Shown here piece after piece: positions 45,464 to 54,686 of a DNA stretch of 64,000 bases. Location: assembly GCF_001422815.1 (NCBI RefSeq), contig NZ_LMMP01000051.1, positions 978 through 64,977 on the forward strand, given 5' to 3'. The position numbers and the translations under genes were made by a program. The stretch comes from Methylobacterium sp. Leaf91. Its GTDB lineage: Bacteria > Pseudomonadota > Alphaproteobacteria > Rhizobiales > Beijerinckiaceae. How positions within the stretch are numbered: position 1 is the first letter of the stretch; each line of letters begins with the position of its first letter. The notes beneath the pieces are model-generated. The model did no database searches. It was not told the origin of the DNA and saw only the letters and a program-made list of their open reading frames with translations.

Positions 45464-46522
45464 TCAGGCGCGCGCGGCGAGGCGGCGCCAAAGGCGGCTG
45501 GCGAGGGCCGACAGGCCGTCCGGCTCGTGGATCAGCAGCCAGACGATCAGGCCGCCGAAGAGGATGTGCTGGAGGTTCTGCAATTGGCCGCCATCGATGG
45601 CGCCTCCGAACGCGATCCCGGCCACGTGGCTGAGGAGGATCGGCAGCAGGACGATGAAGGCCGCGCCGATGAACGAGCCGGCGAGGCTGCCCATCCCGCC
45701 GATGATGATGACGAACATCACCTGGAACGAACGGTCGAGATCGAAGCTGCGCGCATCCACCGTGCCGAGATAGGCGAAGGCCCAGAGCGCACCGGCGATG
45801 CCGCAGACGGTGGCGCCGACGAAGAAGGCCTTGAGCTTGGCCTGCACAACCGGGATGCCGATCACCGCGGCGGCGGTGTCCATGTCGCGCACGGCCATCC
45901 AGATGCGGCCGGTCTGGCTTCGCACCAGGCGCCACGCCACGGCCGTCACCAGCACCACGGTGCCGAGGGTGAGGAGGTAGCGCCCACCCGGCCGCGACAG
46001 GTCATACCCGGCGATGGCCAACCGTGGCGCCGAGATCGTGCTCGATGAGGCGTAGTTGGAGAACCACGGATACTGGTTCAGCACCCACTCGATCAGGAAC
46101 TGCGCGGCCAGTGTCGTCGCTACGAGGTAGAAGCCTTTGATGCGAAGAGACGGCAGGCCGACGACGAGCCCGACCATACCGGCGATGAGGCCGCCGAGGA
46201 CGAGACTCACCGGCAACGGCAGTTCGGGCACCCGCAGGAGCAAATTGTAGGTGGCGTAGGCCCCCGCCGCCATGAAGGCGCCGGTGCCGAGCGAGGCTTG
46301 GCCCGCATAGCCCATGGTCAGGTTGAGGCCGAGGCCCGCGAGCGTCATGATCAGGAACGGGATCAGGATCGCGTTGAGCCAGTAATCGCTGGCAATGGCC
46401 GGTACCGCTAAGGCGGTGGCGACGAGGAGCGCCAGCATCACGGCCCGGGCCGGCAGGATCGGGACGATGACGCGGCGCAGGAATGCGGGGGCGGGCATCA
46501 TTGAGGCCGAGGCGGGGGGCAT
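45464..46522 (-). CDS. LivM-type ABC permease
   Basis: A 352-residue integral membrane protein with about ten hydrophobic segments. Conserved LivM stretches are NLTMGYAGQASLGTGAFMAA, SLRIKGFYLVATTLAAQFL and the EAA-like VMFVIIIGGMGSLAGSFIGA. It forms the channel with LivH and couples to the two ATPases. Its start lies 4 bases after the LivH stop. Confidence 0.93.
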   Translation of the reverse strand: MPPASASMMPAPAFLRRVIVPILPARAVMLALLVATALAVPAIASDYWLNAILIPFLIMTLAGLGLNLTMGYAGQASLGTGAFMAAGAYATYNLLLRVPELPLPVSLVLGGLIAGMVGLVVGLPSLRIKGFYLVATTLAAQFLIEWVLNQYPWFSNYASSSTISAPRLAIAGYDLSRPGGRYLLTLGTVVLVTAVAWRLVRSQTGRIWMAVRDMDTAAAVIGIPVVQAKLKAFFVGATVCGIAGALWAFAYLGTVDARSFDLDRSFQVMFVIIIGGMGSLAGSFIGAAFIVLLPILLSHVAGIAFGGAIDGGQLQNLQHILFGGLIVWLLIHEPDGLSALASRLWRRLAARA

Positions 46523-46526
46523 CTGG

Positions 46527-47408
46527 TCAGACCCTCTCGATGGTGCGCTCGCCGAACAGGCCGGAGGGCCGGGCGAGCAGGAAGGCGACGGCGAGCACGT
46601 AGGCGAACCAGGTGGAGACGCTGCCGCCGAGCAGCGGGCCGAGATAGATCTCGGCGAGACTGTCGCTCGCCCCGACGATGAGACCGCCGACGATGGCGCC
46701 GGCGATCGAGGTGAAGCCGCCGATGATGAGGACCGGCAACGCCTTCAGGACCACGAAGCTGAGGGAGAACTGGACGCCCTGGCGTGCGCCCCAGAGTAGG
46801 CCCGCCACGAGGGCGACGAAGCCGGCGGCGGCCCAGACCACCGCCCACAGGGTCTGCAGCCGGATGCCGATGGAGAGGGCCGCACCCGGATCGTCGGCGA
46901 CGGCGCGTAGGGACAGGCCGATCCGCGTCCGGTCGAAGAAGAGCGACAGGGCGATGACGAGCGCGCCCGCGCTGGCTGCTGCGGCGAGATCGAACTGGCT
47001 GAGCTGGATCGGCCCGAATGCGATCGGCGTGTCGGGAATGCCGAGATCGAGCTCATGCACGCTCGCTCCCATCAGGAGCTGCGACGTCCCCTCGATCACG
47101 TAGGAGAGCCCGAGGGTCGCCATGAACAGGGTGATCTGAGGCCGGTTGGCCAGGGGGCGAAGCACGACCCGCTCCACCGCCACCGCCACCGCTACCAGGA
47201 TCGCCAGGGTGATCAGGCCCGAGAGCCAGAGTTCGATCCCCTTCTCCCGCAGGGTGACGAAGGTGAGCGCAGCGCAGAGTACCATCGCGCCTTGCGCGAA
47301 GTTGAAGACGCCCGACGCTTTGTAGACCAGCACGAAGCCGATCGCGACGAGGGCATACATCACCCCCGCCAGCAGGCCGCCGGCCAAGGTCTCGAGGAAG
47401 AAGCTCAT
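46527..47408 (-). CDS. LivH-type ABC permease
   Basis: A 293-residue integral membrane protein. It starts MSFFLETLAGGLLAGVMYAL, and GFVLVYKASGVFNFAQGAMV is the LivH signature. The EAA-like loop reads LIIGGFTSIAGAIVGGLIVG. It pairs with LivM to form the channel. The start is 13 bases after the LivG stop, and GGGAAGG-like purines precede it only weakly. Confidence 0.93.
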   Translation of the reverse strand: MSFFLETLAGGLLAGVMYALVAIGFVLVYKASGVFNFAQGAMVLCAALTFVTLREKGIELWLSGLITLAILVAVAVAVERVVLRPLANRPQITLFMATLGLSYVIEGTSQLLMGASVHELDLGIPDTPIAFGPIQLSQFDLAAAASAGALVIALSLFFDRTRIGLSLRAVADDPGAALSIGIRLQTLWAVVWAAAGFVALVAGLLWGARQGVQFSLSFVVLKALPVLIIGGFTSIAGAIVGGLIVGASDSLAEIYLGPLLGGSVSTWFAYVLAVAFLLARPSGLFGERTIERV

Positions 47409-47421
47409 GGCTGGGAAGGCC

Positions 47422-48192
47422 TCAATGGGGCGTGCCGAGATAGGCGGCGATGACGGCCGGGTCGGTGCGGATGGCCTCCGGCGTGCCGTCCCCGACCTTG
47501 CGGCCGTAATCCAGCACGACGACGTGGTCCGAGAGGTCCATGATCACCCCGATATCGTGTTCGATGAGGACGATGGTGGTGCCGAACTCGGCTCTCGCAT
47601 CCGCGATGAAGGCGCTCATGGCGCGCTTCTCGTCCTGGTTCATGCCCGCCATCGGCTCATCGAGCAGGAGGAGCGTCGGCCGGCCGACGAGGGCACGGGC
47701 CAGGTCGACGCGCTTCTGGACCCCGTAGGACAGGGTGGAGACGATGGCGTCGCGATGGGCCGACAGATCGAGAAAGGCCAGGATGGCCTCGGCGCGGTCG
47801 CGGAAATCCGCGGTCTCGGATGCGTCGCGGAATACTCCGAAGGCATGCTCGACGAGGGTTGTGCGGCTATGGCGCGTCAGACCCGCCAGGACGTTGTCGA
47901 GGACGCTGAGTTTCCCGAACAGGGCCGCATGCTGGAAAGTGCGTCCGATGCCGCGTCGCGCCGCCTGCAGGGGACGGATACGGGTGAAGCGCTCGCCCTC
48001 GAACACGACCTCTCCGGAATCCGCCCTGTAGACGCCGTTGAGGATGTTCAGCAGCGAACTCTTGCCGGCTCCGTTCGGCCCGATGAGCGCGCAGATCTCG
48101 CCGCGCTCCACCGTGAAGCTCAGGGCGTTGATCGCCTTGATGCCCTTGAAGGCCAGGGAGACATCGGTGAGTGTGAGGATCGGATCGGGCAT
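47422..48192 (-). CDS. LivG-type ABC transporter ATPase
   Basis: A 256-residue ATPase. Walker A is GPNGAGKSS, signature LSYGVQKRV (LSxG form typical of LivG), Walker B LLLLDEPMAGMN and switch His in VLIEHDIGV. GRTFQHAALFGKLSVLDNVL is the LivG Q-loop region. ATG 48192 gives the normal N-terminus (MPDPILTLTDVSLAFKG). It lies 8 bases downstream of the FMN monooxygenase stop, which binds the importer and the enzymes into one transcript. Confidence 0.94.
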   Translation of the reverse strand: MPDPILTLTDVSLAFKGIKAINALSFTVERGEICALIGPNGAGKSSLLNILNGVYRADSGEVVFEGERFTRIRPLQAARRGIGRTFQHAALFGKLSVLDNVLAGLTRHSRTTLVEHAFGVFRDASETADFRDRAEAILAFLDLSAHRDAIVSTLSYGVQKRVDLARALVGRPTLLLLDEPMAGMNQDEKRAMSAFIADARAEFGTTIVLIEHDIGVIMDLSDHVVVLDYGRKVGDGTPEAIRTDPAVIAAYLGTPH

Positions 48193-48200
48193 GGCCGGTC

Positions 48201-49610
48201 TCACTCGGCCGCCGCGGCGGGGCGGAGCGCGGCCTCCCGTGCCTTCACCGCCTCGATATCGCGATAGGCATGGGCCGGGTGGGTCTCGGGCAGGAGCGGC
48301 CCGCGACCGAACAACTTCTCGCGCAGCGTTCCGGGGCGATAGGCTTTCGGATAGGCGCCACGCTTCTGGAGCTCGGGCACGAGCAGGTTCACTGCGTCCT
48401 CGAATGTCTCCGGCGTGACCGCATAGGCGAGGTTGAAACCGTCGACGTCCGTCTCCTCGGCCCATTCCTGGAGGATGTCGGCGACCGTCGAGGGAGAGCC
48501 GACGAAGACCGGCCCCAGGCCGCCGATCCCGCCCCAGCGGGCCAGCTCCTCGATGGACCAGGGCTTCTCCGAGCCGGCAAAATTCTCCACCATCGAGACG
48601 ATGGCGTTGGTCTCGACCTTTCGGATCTGATCGGTGGGCGCGTATTGCCCGAAATCGATCCCGCTCCAGCCCGACATGAAGACCAAAGCACCGTCATAGG
48701 ACGTATAGCTCTGGTATTCTTCGAACTTCGCTTGCGCCTTCTCGTCGGTCTCGGCCACGATGACGGTGGTGAGGTTGTAGACGAGGACGTCGCGCGGATC
48801 GCGGCCCGAGGCCGCCGCTTTGGCGCGCACGTCAGCCACATAAGCCTTGAGGGTCGCCTTGATCGGGGACGCCACGAACACGCATTCGGCATGTCCCGCG
48901 GCGAATGCCTTGCCGGGGCCTGACGCGCCGGCCTGATAGAGTACAGGCGTGCGCTGGGGCGACGGCTCGCAGAGATGATAGCCCGGCACGGTGAAGTGAC
49001 GGCCCTGATGCGCGATCTCGTGGACCTTGGCCGGGTCGGTGAAGATACGCCTGTCGCGGTCGCGCTGGACGGCACCGTCCTCCCAGCTGCCCTCGAACAG
49101 CTTGTAGAGAACCTCGACATACTCGGCCGCGACCTCGTAGCGGTTATCGTGCCGCTTGAGTCCGCCTTCGCCGATATTCTTCGCCCCACTCTCCAAATAG
49201 GAGGTGACGATGTTCCAGCCGACCCGGCCCTTGGTGTGGTGGTCGGCTGTCGAGAGGCGGCGGGCGAAGGTGTAGGGGTGCTCGAACGAGGTCGAGGCGG
49301 TGATGCCGATGCCGAGATGCTCGGTGGCGAGCGCGATCGGCGCCGCGAGCTGGATCGGGTCGTTCACAGGGATCTGCGCCGCCTGATGCAGCGCGTGCCA
49401 GTTCGATCCCTTGTAGACGTCGTAATAGCCCACGACGTCGGCGATGAAGATCCCGTCGAAGATGCCCCACTCCAAGGTCTTGGCGAGATCTGTCCAGTAT
49501 TCCAGGTCCTTGTACTGCCAGGACCGGTCGCGCGGATGCGCCCAGAGGCCCGGCGACTGGTGGCCGACACAATTCATGTCGAAGGCGTTGAAGCGGATCT
49601 GGCGGGTCAT
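48201..49610 (-). CDS. FMN-dependent monooxygenase, NtaA/DszA/DmoA family
   Basis: A 469-residue luciferase-like enzyme of the NtaA/SnaA/DszA group. Conserved are FNAFDMNCVGHQSPGLW near the N-terminus, EWGIFDGIFIADVVGYYDVY, STSFEHPYTFARRLSTADHH, the flavin region GRVGWNIVTSYLESGAKNIG, and TPVLYQAGASGPGKAFAAGH. These enzymes use reduced FMN from a separate reductase to oxidise sulfones, chelators or sulfides. The neighbouring SfnB-like protein and the importer suggest an organosulfur substrate, but nitrilotriacetate-like compounds cannot be excluded. No flavin reductase gene is in this operon. Confidence 0.92.
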   Translation of the reverse strand: MTRQIRFNAFDMNCVGHQSPGLWAHPRDRSWQYKDLEYWTDLAKTLEWGIFDGIFIADVVGYYDVYKGSNWHALHQAAQIPVNDPIQLAAPIALATEHLGIGITASTSFEHPYTFARRLSTADHHTKGRVGWNIVTSYLESGAKNIGEGGLKRHDNRYEVAAEYVEVLYKLFEGSWEDGAVQRDRDRRIFTDPAKVHEIAHQGRHFTVPGYHLCEPSPQRTPVLYQAGASGPGKAFAAGHAECVFVASPIKATLKAYVADVRAKAAASGRDPRDVLVYNLTTVIVAETDEKAQAKFEEYQSYTSYDGALVFMSGWSGIDFGQYAPTDQIRKVETNAIVSMVENFAGSEKPWSIEELARWGGIGGLGPVFVGSPSTVADILQEWAEETDVDGFNLAYAVTPETFEDAVNLLVPELQKRGAYPKAYRPGTLREKLFGRGPLLPETHPAHAYRDIEAVKAREAALRPAAAAE

Positions 49611-49657
49611 GGATCAAGTCCGTTGAGGCGGGCGGTCGGCTCCGAAGCGCGGTTGCG

Positions 49658-50926
49658 TCAGCTCCAGGGATGGCGCGGCGGGTGAATACCGTTGAGGTAG
49701 TGGTTGCCCACGTGGAACAGCTTCCAGCGAACCGGGTCGTGGAGCGTGTGGGTGCGGGCGTTGCGCCAATGGCGGTCGAGACCGTGCTGGGCCAGGGTCG
49801 AGCGGGTTCCCGCCAGTTCGAACAGCTTGTTCGTCGCCAGGATCGCGATATCGGTGGTCAACACCTTGGATTCGGCGGTCCGCACGGTGGCCTCGCCAAC
49901 ATTGGCTTCGGACGGATCGGTATGGGCGCGGTCGATGGCCTTGCCGGCAATGTCCAGAAGGGCTTCGGCGGCGTGCAACCGGATGGAGAGGTCGCCGATT
50001 GCCGCGATGGTGAACACGTCCTCCGACGCCCGGTCCTGGCCGCTATCGACCCAGGGCCGGCTCTTCGTCCGCACGAACGCGATGGTGTCCTCGATGGCGC
50101 CCCTGGCGATGCCGGCATCGATCGCCGACTGGATGATCTGCGAGACCGGTCCGGCGATGGTGGGACGGTCGAACGCCTTGACCGGCAGGAGGCAGCGGCG
50201 CGGGAGGCGCACATTGTCGATGTTCACGCTTCCCGATGCCGTCGTGCGTTGCCCGAAGCTCGACCAGTCGTTGCTGATGCTGATCCCGGGCGCGTCCCGG
50301 TCGGCGAAGGACAGGAAGCCTTGCCCGTCCGGGTCTATGGCGACGATGGGAATGATATGCGCGAGAAGCGCACCGGTGCTGTAGAATTTCTGGCCGTTGA
50401 TGACCGCCTCGTCGCCCTCATAGCGGATGGTGGTCTCGAAGGCGGCGACGGTCTTGCTGTTGAGTTCGGAGAAGGCGTTGCCGAAGCGCAGTCCCGCCAG
50501 GACCCAACCGAAGAATTCGGCTTTCTGGGCGTCGGTCCCGTCGATGTCGATATGCGCATTGATCGCAAGATGGTTCTGGGTGATTTGCGCGAGGGAACTG
50601 TCGGCCGCCGCGATGATCGCGATCACCTTCGCGAGCGTCGCATAGGAGAGCCCGGGGCCGCCATAGGCTTTCGGCACGTTGATCGCCCACAGGCCGCTCT
50701 GGGAATAAGCGTCGAGTTCCGGCAGGGGCAGGAGTCCTTCCCGGTCCCTCAGCGCGGCTCCCACCGCGAAGTCCGCCGCGAGCCGCGTCGCGGTGGCGAT
50801 GGCGTCCTCATCCGTCCGGATCACGTCCGCAGGTCGGTCCGGCCGTGGCCGCGGCGGGATCGGGTCGTGTGAATTGACCCGGGGGTGCACGGTATAGTCG
50901 ATGCTGGTCTCGGTCAGGGAACCCAT
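49658..50926 (-). CDS. sfnB: SfnB-like sulfur acquisition flavoprotein (acyl-CoA dehydrogenase fold)
   Basis: A 422-residue flavoprotein. ADFAVGAALRDREGLLPLPE, SGLWAINVPKAYGGPGLSYA, LAQITQNHLAINAHIDIDGT and INGQKFYSTGALLAHIIPIV match the SfnB/DszC group, which has an acyl-CoA dehydrogenase fold but acts as a flavin monooxygenase or oxidoreductase in sulfur scavenging. ARTHTLHDPVRWKLFHVGNH is the typical C-terminus. The SfnB name is by similarity of motifs and of context, not by alignment. Second gene of the operon, 47 bases after the porin. Confidence 0.85.
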   Translation of the reverse strand: MGSLTETSIDYTVHPRVNSHDPIPPRPRPDRPADVIRTDEDAIATATRLAADFAVGAALRDREGLLPLPELDAYSQSGLWAINVPKAYGGPGLSYATLAKVIAIIAAADSSLAQITQNHLAINAHIDIDGTDAQKAEFFGWVLAGLRFGNAFSELNSKTVAAFETTIRYEGDEAVINGQKFYSTGALLAHIIPIVAIDPDGQGFLSFADRDAPGISISNDWSSFGQRTTASGSVNIDNVRLPRRCLLPVKAFDRPTIAGPVSQIIQSAIDAGIARGAIEDTIAFVRTKSRPWVDSGQDRASEDVFTIAAIGDLSIRLHAAEALLDIAGKAIDRAHTDPSEANVGEATVRTAESKVLTTDIAILATNKLFELAGTRSTLAQHGLDRHWRNARTHTLHDPVRWKLFHVGNHYLNGIHPPRHPWS

Positions 50927-50973
50927 GATGGCCCTCCTTCTGAATGATGGTGGCTGTGCGACGATCCGGGGCT

Positions 50974-52443
50974 TCAGCCCGGAGACAGACCGAAGATCGC
51001 TCCCAGCGGCACGATCAATGTCGCACCGACGTAGAAGCCGTCCTTGCTGCGGTTGGCGGTGTAGGGGTTCCAGTAGGAATTCCCGTTGACCAAGTATTGA
51101 ATCACCGGTTCGAAGAAGATGCCCTGGCCGAGCGCCAGATGGGCGTTGGCCTCGAAGACAAGCTTGTCGCGGGAATACGGTGCGCCGGTCCCGCCCGAGA
51201 TGAAGTTGGCATCCGAGAGGAACTGCGCGTAGTCACCCGCGATCCGCTGCCAGTTCACCTTGACCCCGTAACGGTCGAAGGGACGCGATTGGTCGGGGGC
51301 CTGGAGGGTGACGCCCGCGAACGCGTTCCAGCGGATCGGAATGGTCGGGTCGGGCGCGTAGGCGAGGCTGGTATAGGCCTGGATGGAGGTCGGGTTCAGG
51401 TTGGCCGCGTCGGCACCGCCATCGGCTCGCCAGACGACCTGGCTCGCGGTGAGGATCACGCCCGAAGTGCCCGATTTCTGCAGCACCGGGGCGCCGGGAT
51501 CGAGTCCCTTCGAGGTGCCGAACACCGTCTTGAAATTATCGGCGTGGTCGGCCGTGTTGTAGAAGCCGGTCAGCGCCACCCGGCTCGGATAGGGATCCGT
51601 CACGAAGGTCGTGGCGTGCCCGGCCTCCGCGAGGACCAATGCGCCAGTAAGCGGCTCGTAGTTCCAGTCGTAGCCCGACAGGAAGTTGGCGCCGCTTGTG
51701 ACCGCGAAAGCGCCGGCCTGAACGTAATCCTGCGCCGACAGCTTGTAGGCGACGTTGCCGCCCCACACGCCGTAAAGCGGTGAACTCAGGCCGGCATTGA
51801 TCTGGAGGATGTCCTGAAAGCAGCTGACGCTCGATTGGCAGGGCGGCAGCGCATAATAGCGATTGGGATGGGTGCGTCCGACCTCTATGGCCAGCCGATC
51901 GTCGAACAGGCGCTGCTCGTAGGTCAGCACCGAGAGGCGGGCGAAGTCGCGGTTGAAGGTCGGCTGATAACCGATCGTGGTATCGCCGATGTCTCCGCCC
52001 ATGTTGCGGTTGTTCCAACGCAAGCCGAAGAAGGTCTGCGTGTAGTGGAACCAGCCGCCCTTGATGCCGGCGATCCTGTCGAGATCGGCGTCGAGGCTCA
52101 GCAGATAATAGGTCGAGTTGGATAATTGTCCCGGACGAAGTCCGGCGCTCGGATTGGAGAAGAAGTATTCGTAAGCATTGACGTCGAAGCTGAGGCCATG
52201 GGCGGCGAGGCTGGCCGCATAGGGCGCCAGCGGCCCATGCCATTTCTCGGTGCCGTCCGGTGCGACGCCGATCGCGCTCGGATCGGTACGGGGGCCGGCC
52301 TCTCCGGTAAAGGTCTCGATCGCGCTCGGCGACTGAGCCCATGCGCCCGTCAGACCGAGCGGCAGGGTGCAGGCGAGGCACGTTCCCAGCAGGGCGCTCT
52401 GAAGGCGGCGGCTATGAGACGGGGAATTCGCGAAATCGGTCAT
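50974..52443 (-). CDS. OprB-type outer-membrane porin
   Basis: A 489-residue porin if started at ATG 52443 (MTDFANSPSHSRRLQSALLG; cleavage near AWAQSPS). An in-frame start at 52557 adds 38 residues and is unlikely. The barrel has OprB motifs: VNAYEYFFSNPSAGLRPGQL, GGWFHYTQTFFGLRWNNRN, GRTHPNRYYALPPCQSSVSC, and the final strand GFYVGATLIVPLGAIFGLSPG in pieces. It is the first gene of the operon and would let the substrate cross the outer membrane. OprB porins usually pass sugars, so the substrate assignment rests on context only. Confidence 0.88.
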   Translation of the reverse strand: MTDFANSPSHSRRLQSALLGTCLACTLPLGLTGAWAQSPSAIETFTGEAGPRTDPSAIGVAPDGTEKWHGPLAPYAASLAAHGLSFDVNAYEYFFSNPSAGLRPGQLSNSTYYLLSLDADLDRIAGIKGGWFHYTQTFFGLRWNNRNMGGDIGDTTIGYQPTFNRDFARLSVLTYEQRLFDDRLAIEVGRTHPNRYYALPPCQSSVSCFQDILQINAGLSSPLYGVWGGNVAYKLSAQDYVQAGAFAVTSGANFLSGYDWNYEPLTGALVLAEAGHATTFVTDPYPSRVALTGFYNTADHADNFKTVFGTSKGLDPGAPVLQKSGTSGVILTASQVVWRADGGADAANLNPTSIQAYTSLAYAPDPTIPIRWNAFAGVTLQAPDQSRPFDRYGVKVNWQRIAGDYAQFLSDANFISGGTGAPYSRDKLVFEANAHLALGQGIFFEPVIQYLVNGNSYWNPYTANRSKDGFYVGATLIVPLGAIFGLSPG

Positions 52444-52745
52444 CGAGGCTCGTCTCTCGCGGGCATGCGGGTGCCATCGGCGGGCGCAAGCACGCATTCG
52501 TGAAGTCGAAACGGAATGGAGTGCAGGCCGGCACAAGACAAAGCATGTCTCGCGCAATGTTCCCGCTGTTGTAGCCCTGTCTCGAAGTGGAAAATTCCCG
52601 CTTCTGAACGAGCTTAGCTTATGAATAAATATGCAATGATATCGAAACGAACGTCAATGAACGGTGTTGCCTAATTTATCGACTCTCTCGGAAGATGATT
52701 TCCTCCTGGGACCACATTTGAAAATACGATTGCTGACGTCGTGAT

Positions 52746-52853
52746 ACCGGCGGTCCTGGCATTCAATCCGAGATAAAACGTCTCGATGCCGTCGTGCCCA
52801 CGGAGGTCCACGGCCGTGCCGTTCAGGACGCTGTGACCGTTTTCGAAAAAGAC
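52746..52853 (-). pseudogene. C-terminal fragment of a LivF-like ABC ATPase
   Basis: A short frame reads AVFFENGHSVLNGTAVDLRG, then HDGIETFYLGL. This resembles the last strand and C-terminus of LivF-type ATPases (ENGRVVLxGTAxxL ... FYLGL). No Walker motifs are nearby in any frame. It is debris of another importer gene, abutting an IS3 fragment on the same strand. Confidence 0.55.
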
Positions 52854-52865
52854 CGCCCGAACCGT

Positions 52866-52974
52866 CGATCTTGGCCGAGATCGAGGTGATCGCCGTCCAT
52901 TGCGAGGCATGCTCGCCCTGGTGGTCCAGGACCATCCGCACCGCGCCGGCACGAACCTCAGGGGAATACGGTGG
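52866..52974 (-). mobile_element. IS3-family transposase OrfA, 5' fragment
   Basis: In frame the sequence reads PPYSPEVRAGAVRMVLDHQG, then EHASQWTAITSISAKI. This is the N-terminus of an IS3-family OrfA helix-turn-helix (usual RRYSPEVRARAVRMVLDHQ). The rest of OrfA and all of OrfB are absent, so it is a relic. The frame downstream changes to the LivF-like fragment within about 15 bases, marking a recombination or deletion joint. Confidence 0.75.
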
Positions 52975-53116
52975 GATTCACTTCGCCCTCGCTCCGCCCT
53001 CTCGAGAGTGGGAGCCTCTGGGAAACACGGAGCGGTTCAACGGCCGAACGGGCCGCAATTACGATAACGCTCCTCACGATCGGACGGGCGACGTCTCTGC
53101 CGATCTCGTGTGGCGC

Positions 53117-54118
53117 TCAGGCGCTGAGGCTCCGCATCCAGCCGAGCAGCACCGGAATGCTATCTTGGCTACGGTGCGCGACCAGCCGCTCCTCCAGTGC
53201 CTCGCTCGGAAGGAATCCGAAGCGTCTGCGAAAGGCACGGCTGAAGGTCTTCTCGTCGGAGAAGCCCGTGGCGTAGGCCACCGACGAGATGCGCGGGCGC
53301 CCGCCCGCCGCGCCGAGGAGCTTCATCGCCCGCAGCAGGCGCCGCTCGCGGATGTAGCTGGCGACCCCGCCCTCATGCTCGAAGAGCCGGTAGAGGGTGG
53401 CCCGCGAAAGCCCGAACTGGGTGATCAGCGTATCGATCCCAAGGGATTCCGAGGCCAGTTCCTGCTCGATGAACTGGCAGATGGCGATCTTGTTGAGCCG
53501 GTCGAGGGCCGGCGCCTGGTTCACGTCGGGCTGGAAACAGGCGGCGCAGAGATCGGCGGCCGCGCTCGACAGGTAGCGCAGCTGGTGCGCCTCGGCGGAG
53601 GCGGCGCTGGCCACCAGGCCGGACAGGTACGTGTAGGAGAGGTGCCGCACGGGGGCCGAGCGGTAATCGAGGGGTTGCCCGTGCAAATTCTCGATGGTGG
53701 CGATCTGGTCGCCGAGGAGCTTGCGCGGCAGCATCACGTTGGTGGCAGAGACCGGCCCGGCCTCGCTGACGATCGGCTGGGTGAGGTCGAAGACCACGAG
53801 CTGGGAAGCCTTGATCTCCACTGAGCGTCGAGCGGCGCCCATCCGGCTTTGGCCGGCGGTGTAGAACTGGATCAGGATGTGGTCGACGCCCTGCCGGGCG
53901 ATGGTCCGGGCCGAGCGCTTCAGGCGCTGGGCCGGCGCGGTCACGGAGCCGATCAGGGCTTCCCCGAAATGATACGTGGTCAGGGCGATCGGCGAGGCCA
54001 GATCGGCATCCGACGCGAGCTCGGCCTCGAAGACCGGCGCAAGATGATTGCACCAGGACTGAGCCAGCAAAGCCGGATCGGTGGGAGCGATGAAACGGTC
54101 GCAGAGAATGCCCGTCAT
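53117..54118 (-). CDS. AraC-family transcription regulator
   Basis: A 333-residue regulator. The N-terminal sensing domain (about 1-215) has the sequence VDHILIQFYTAGQSRMGAAR and a beta-strand VVFDLTQPIVSEAG. The C-terminal double HTH spans about 230-320 (ITQFGLSRATLYRLFEHEGG, AYATGFSDEKTFSRAFRRRF). The sensor resembles the AraC-ligand-binding type of the FeaR/NphR group. It reads in the same direction as the organosulfur operon, 674 bases upstream, so it is a candidate activator. It also neighbours the flagellin gene, so the target is not certain. Confidence 0.9.
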   Translation of the reverse strand: MTGILCDRFIAPTDPALLAQSWCNHLAPVFEAELASDADLASPIALTTYHFGEALIGSVTAPAQRLKRSARTIARQGVDHILIQFYTAGQSRMGAARRSVEIKASQLVVFDLTQPIVSEAGPVSATNVMLPRKLLGDQIATIENLHGQPLDYRSAPVRHLSYTYLSGLVASAASAEAHQLRYLSSAAADLCAACFQPDVNQAPALDRLNKIAICQFIEQELASESLGIDTLITQFGLSRATLYRLFEHEGGVASYIRERRLLRAMKLLGAAGGRPRISSVAYATGFSDEKTFSRAFRRRFGFLPSEALEERLVAHRSQDSIPVLLGWMRSLSA

Positions 54119-54686
54119 AAATCAAGGCCTTCAAAACGGTGAAGGCCCATGGTCGTCACGCCGCAGCACGGAACCTGATGTCTTATGGAAGCTTCGCCCT
54201 GAGACAGATTTTCTAATGGCGGCATCATCAACCGATACTCGAAAGAGAATTCATCTCGACCATGACTTTGTACAAACAGACCACATCCTAGAGATAGAGA
54301 AGTACTTACGTACAACATCACCAGCATAACATCATATTTTAATAAATCTTTAATTTACGGAGACTTGGATTTCAACGTGATCGGGTCGCGATGAACAGTC
54401 TTATCGGCCGATTGTGATCCGGCCGGCCGTCAGGGTCATTTGAAACGGGCCGGCGACCAAGGCAAGCAGGCCAATCCGCATGGGGGCTCGATTATGAGAC
54501 AAAAACGACTATGTTTGAGATACGAAGTAACCTAAAGACGATTTGAGACACTATGCTACTTAGGTGAGACGCATTGCCCCTCAATACAAACACAATTCGA
54601 GCATCAATTAAGATGTCGATAAGTGGATCACCCCCTGTCTGGGGCGTCGCCAACAGGGCGATGTCTCGATCAACAGGATCCGCCCG
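54119..54686. other. Intergenic region upstream of the flagellin gene
   Basis: 568 bases without a supported gene, AT-richer than the neighbourhood (54230-54360 and 54490-54610). It should hold the promoters for the AraC gene and the flagellin. I could not find a convincing sigma-28 or sigma-54 box by eye. The ribosome site of the flagellin is a weak AGGA (54678-54682). Confidence 0.4.

Larger units (their letters stand above)
52444..53116. other. Upstream region of the porin operon, with gene debris
   Basis: 673 bases between the porin start and the AraC stop. It must include the operon promoter in the AT-rich part (about 52560-52690). The right part contains the C-terminal fragment of an ABC ATPase and the start of an IS3 transposase gene, listed separately. 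No intact gene. Confidence 0.6.

Noticed and set aside
52654-52941. Reading 52654-52941 as one 95-residue gene
   Set aside because: The N-terminal part is the start of IS3 OrfA, while the remainder in that frame is Arg-rich; the other frame fits a LivF-like end. It is a joint of fragments, not one gene.
54403-54412. Flagellar sigma-28-like sequence near the flagellin
   Set aside because: TTATCGGC resembles a reversed GCCGATAA box, but no matching second box is found at the expected distance and the direction is away from fliC.
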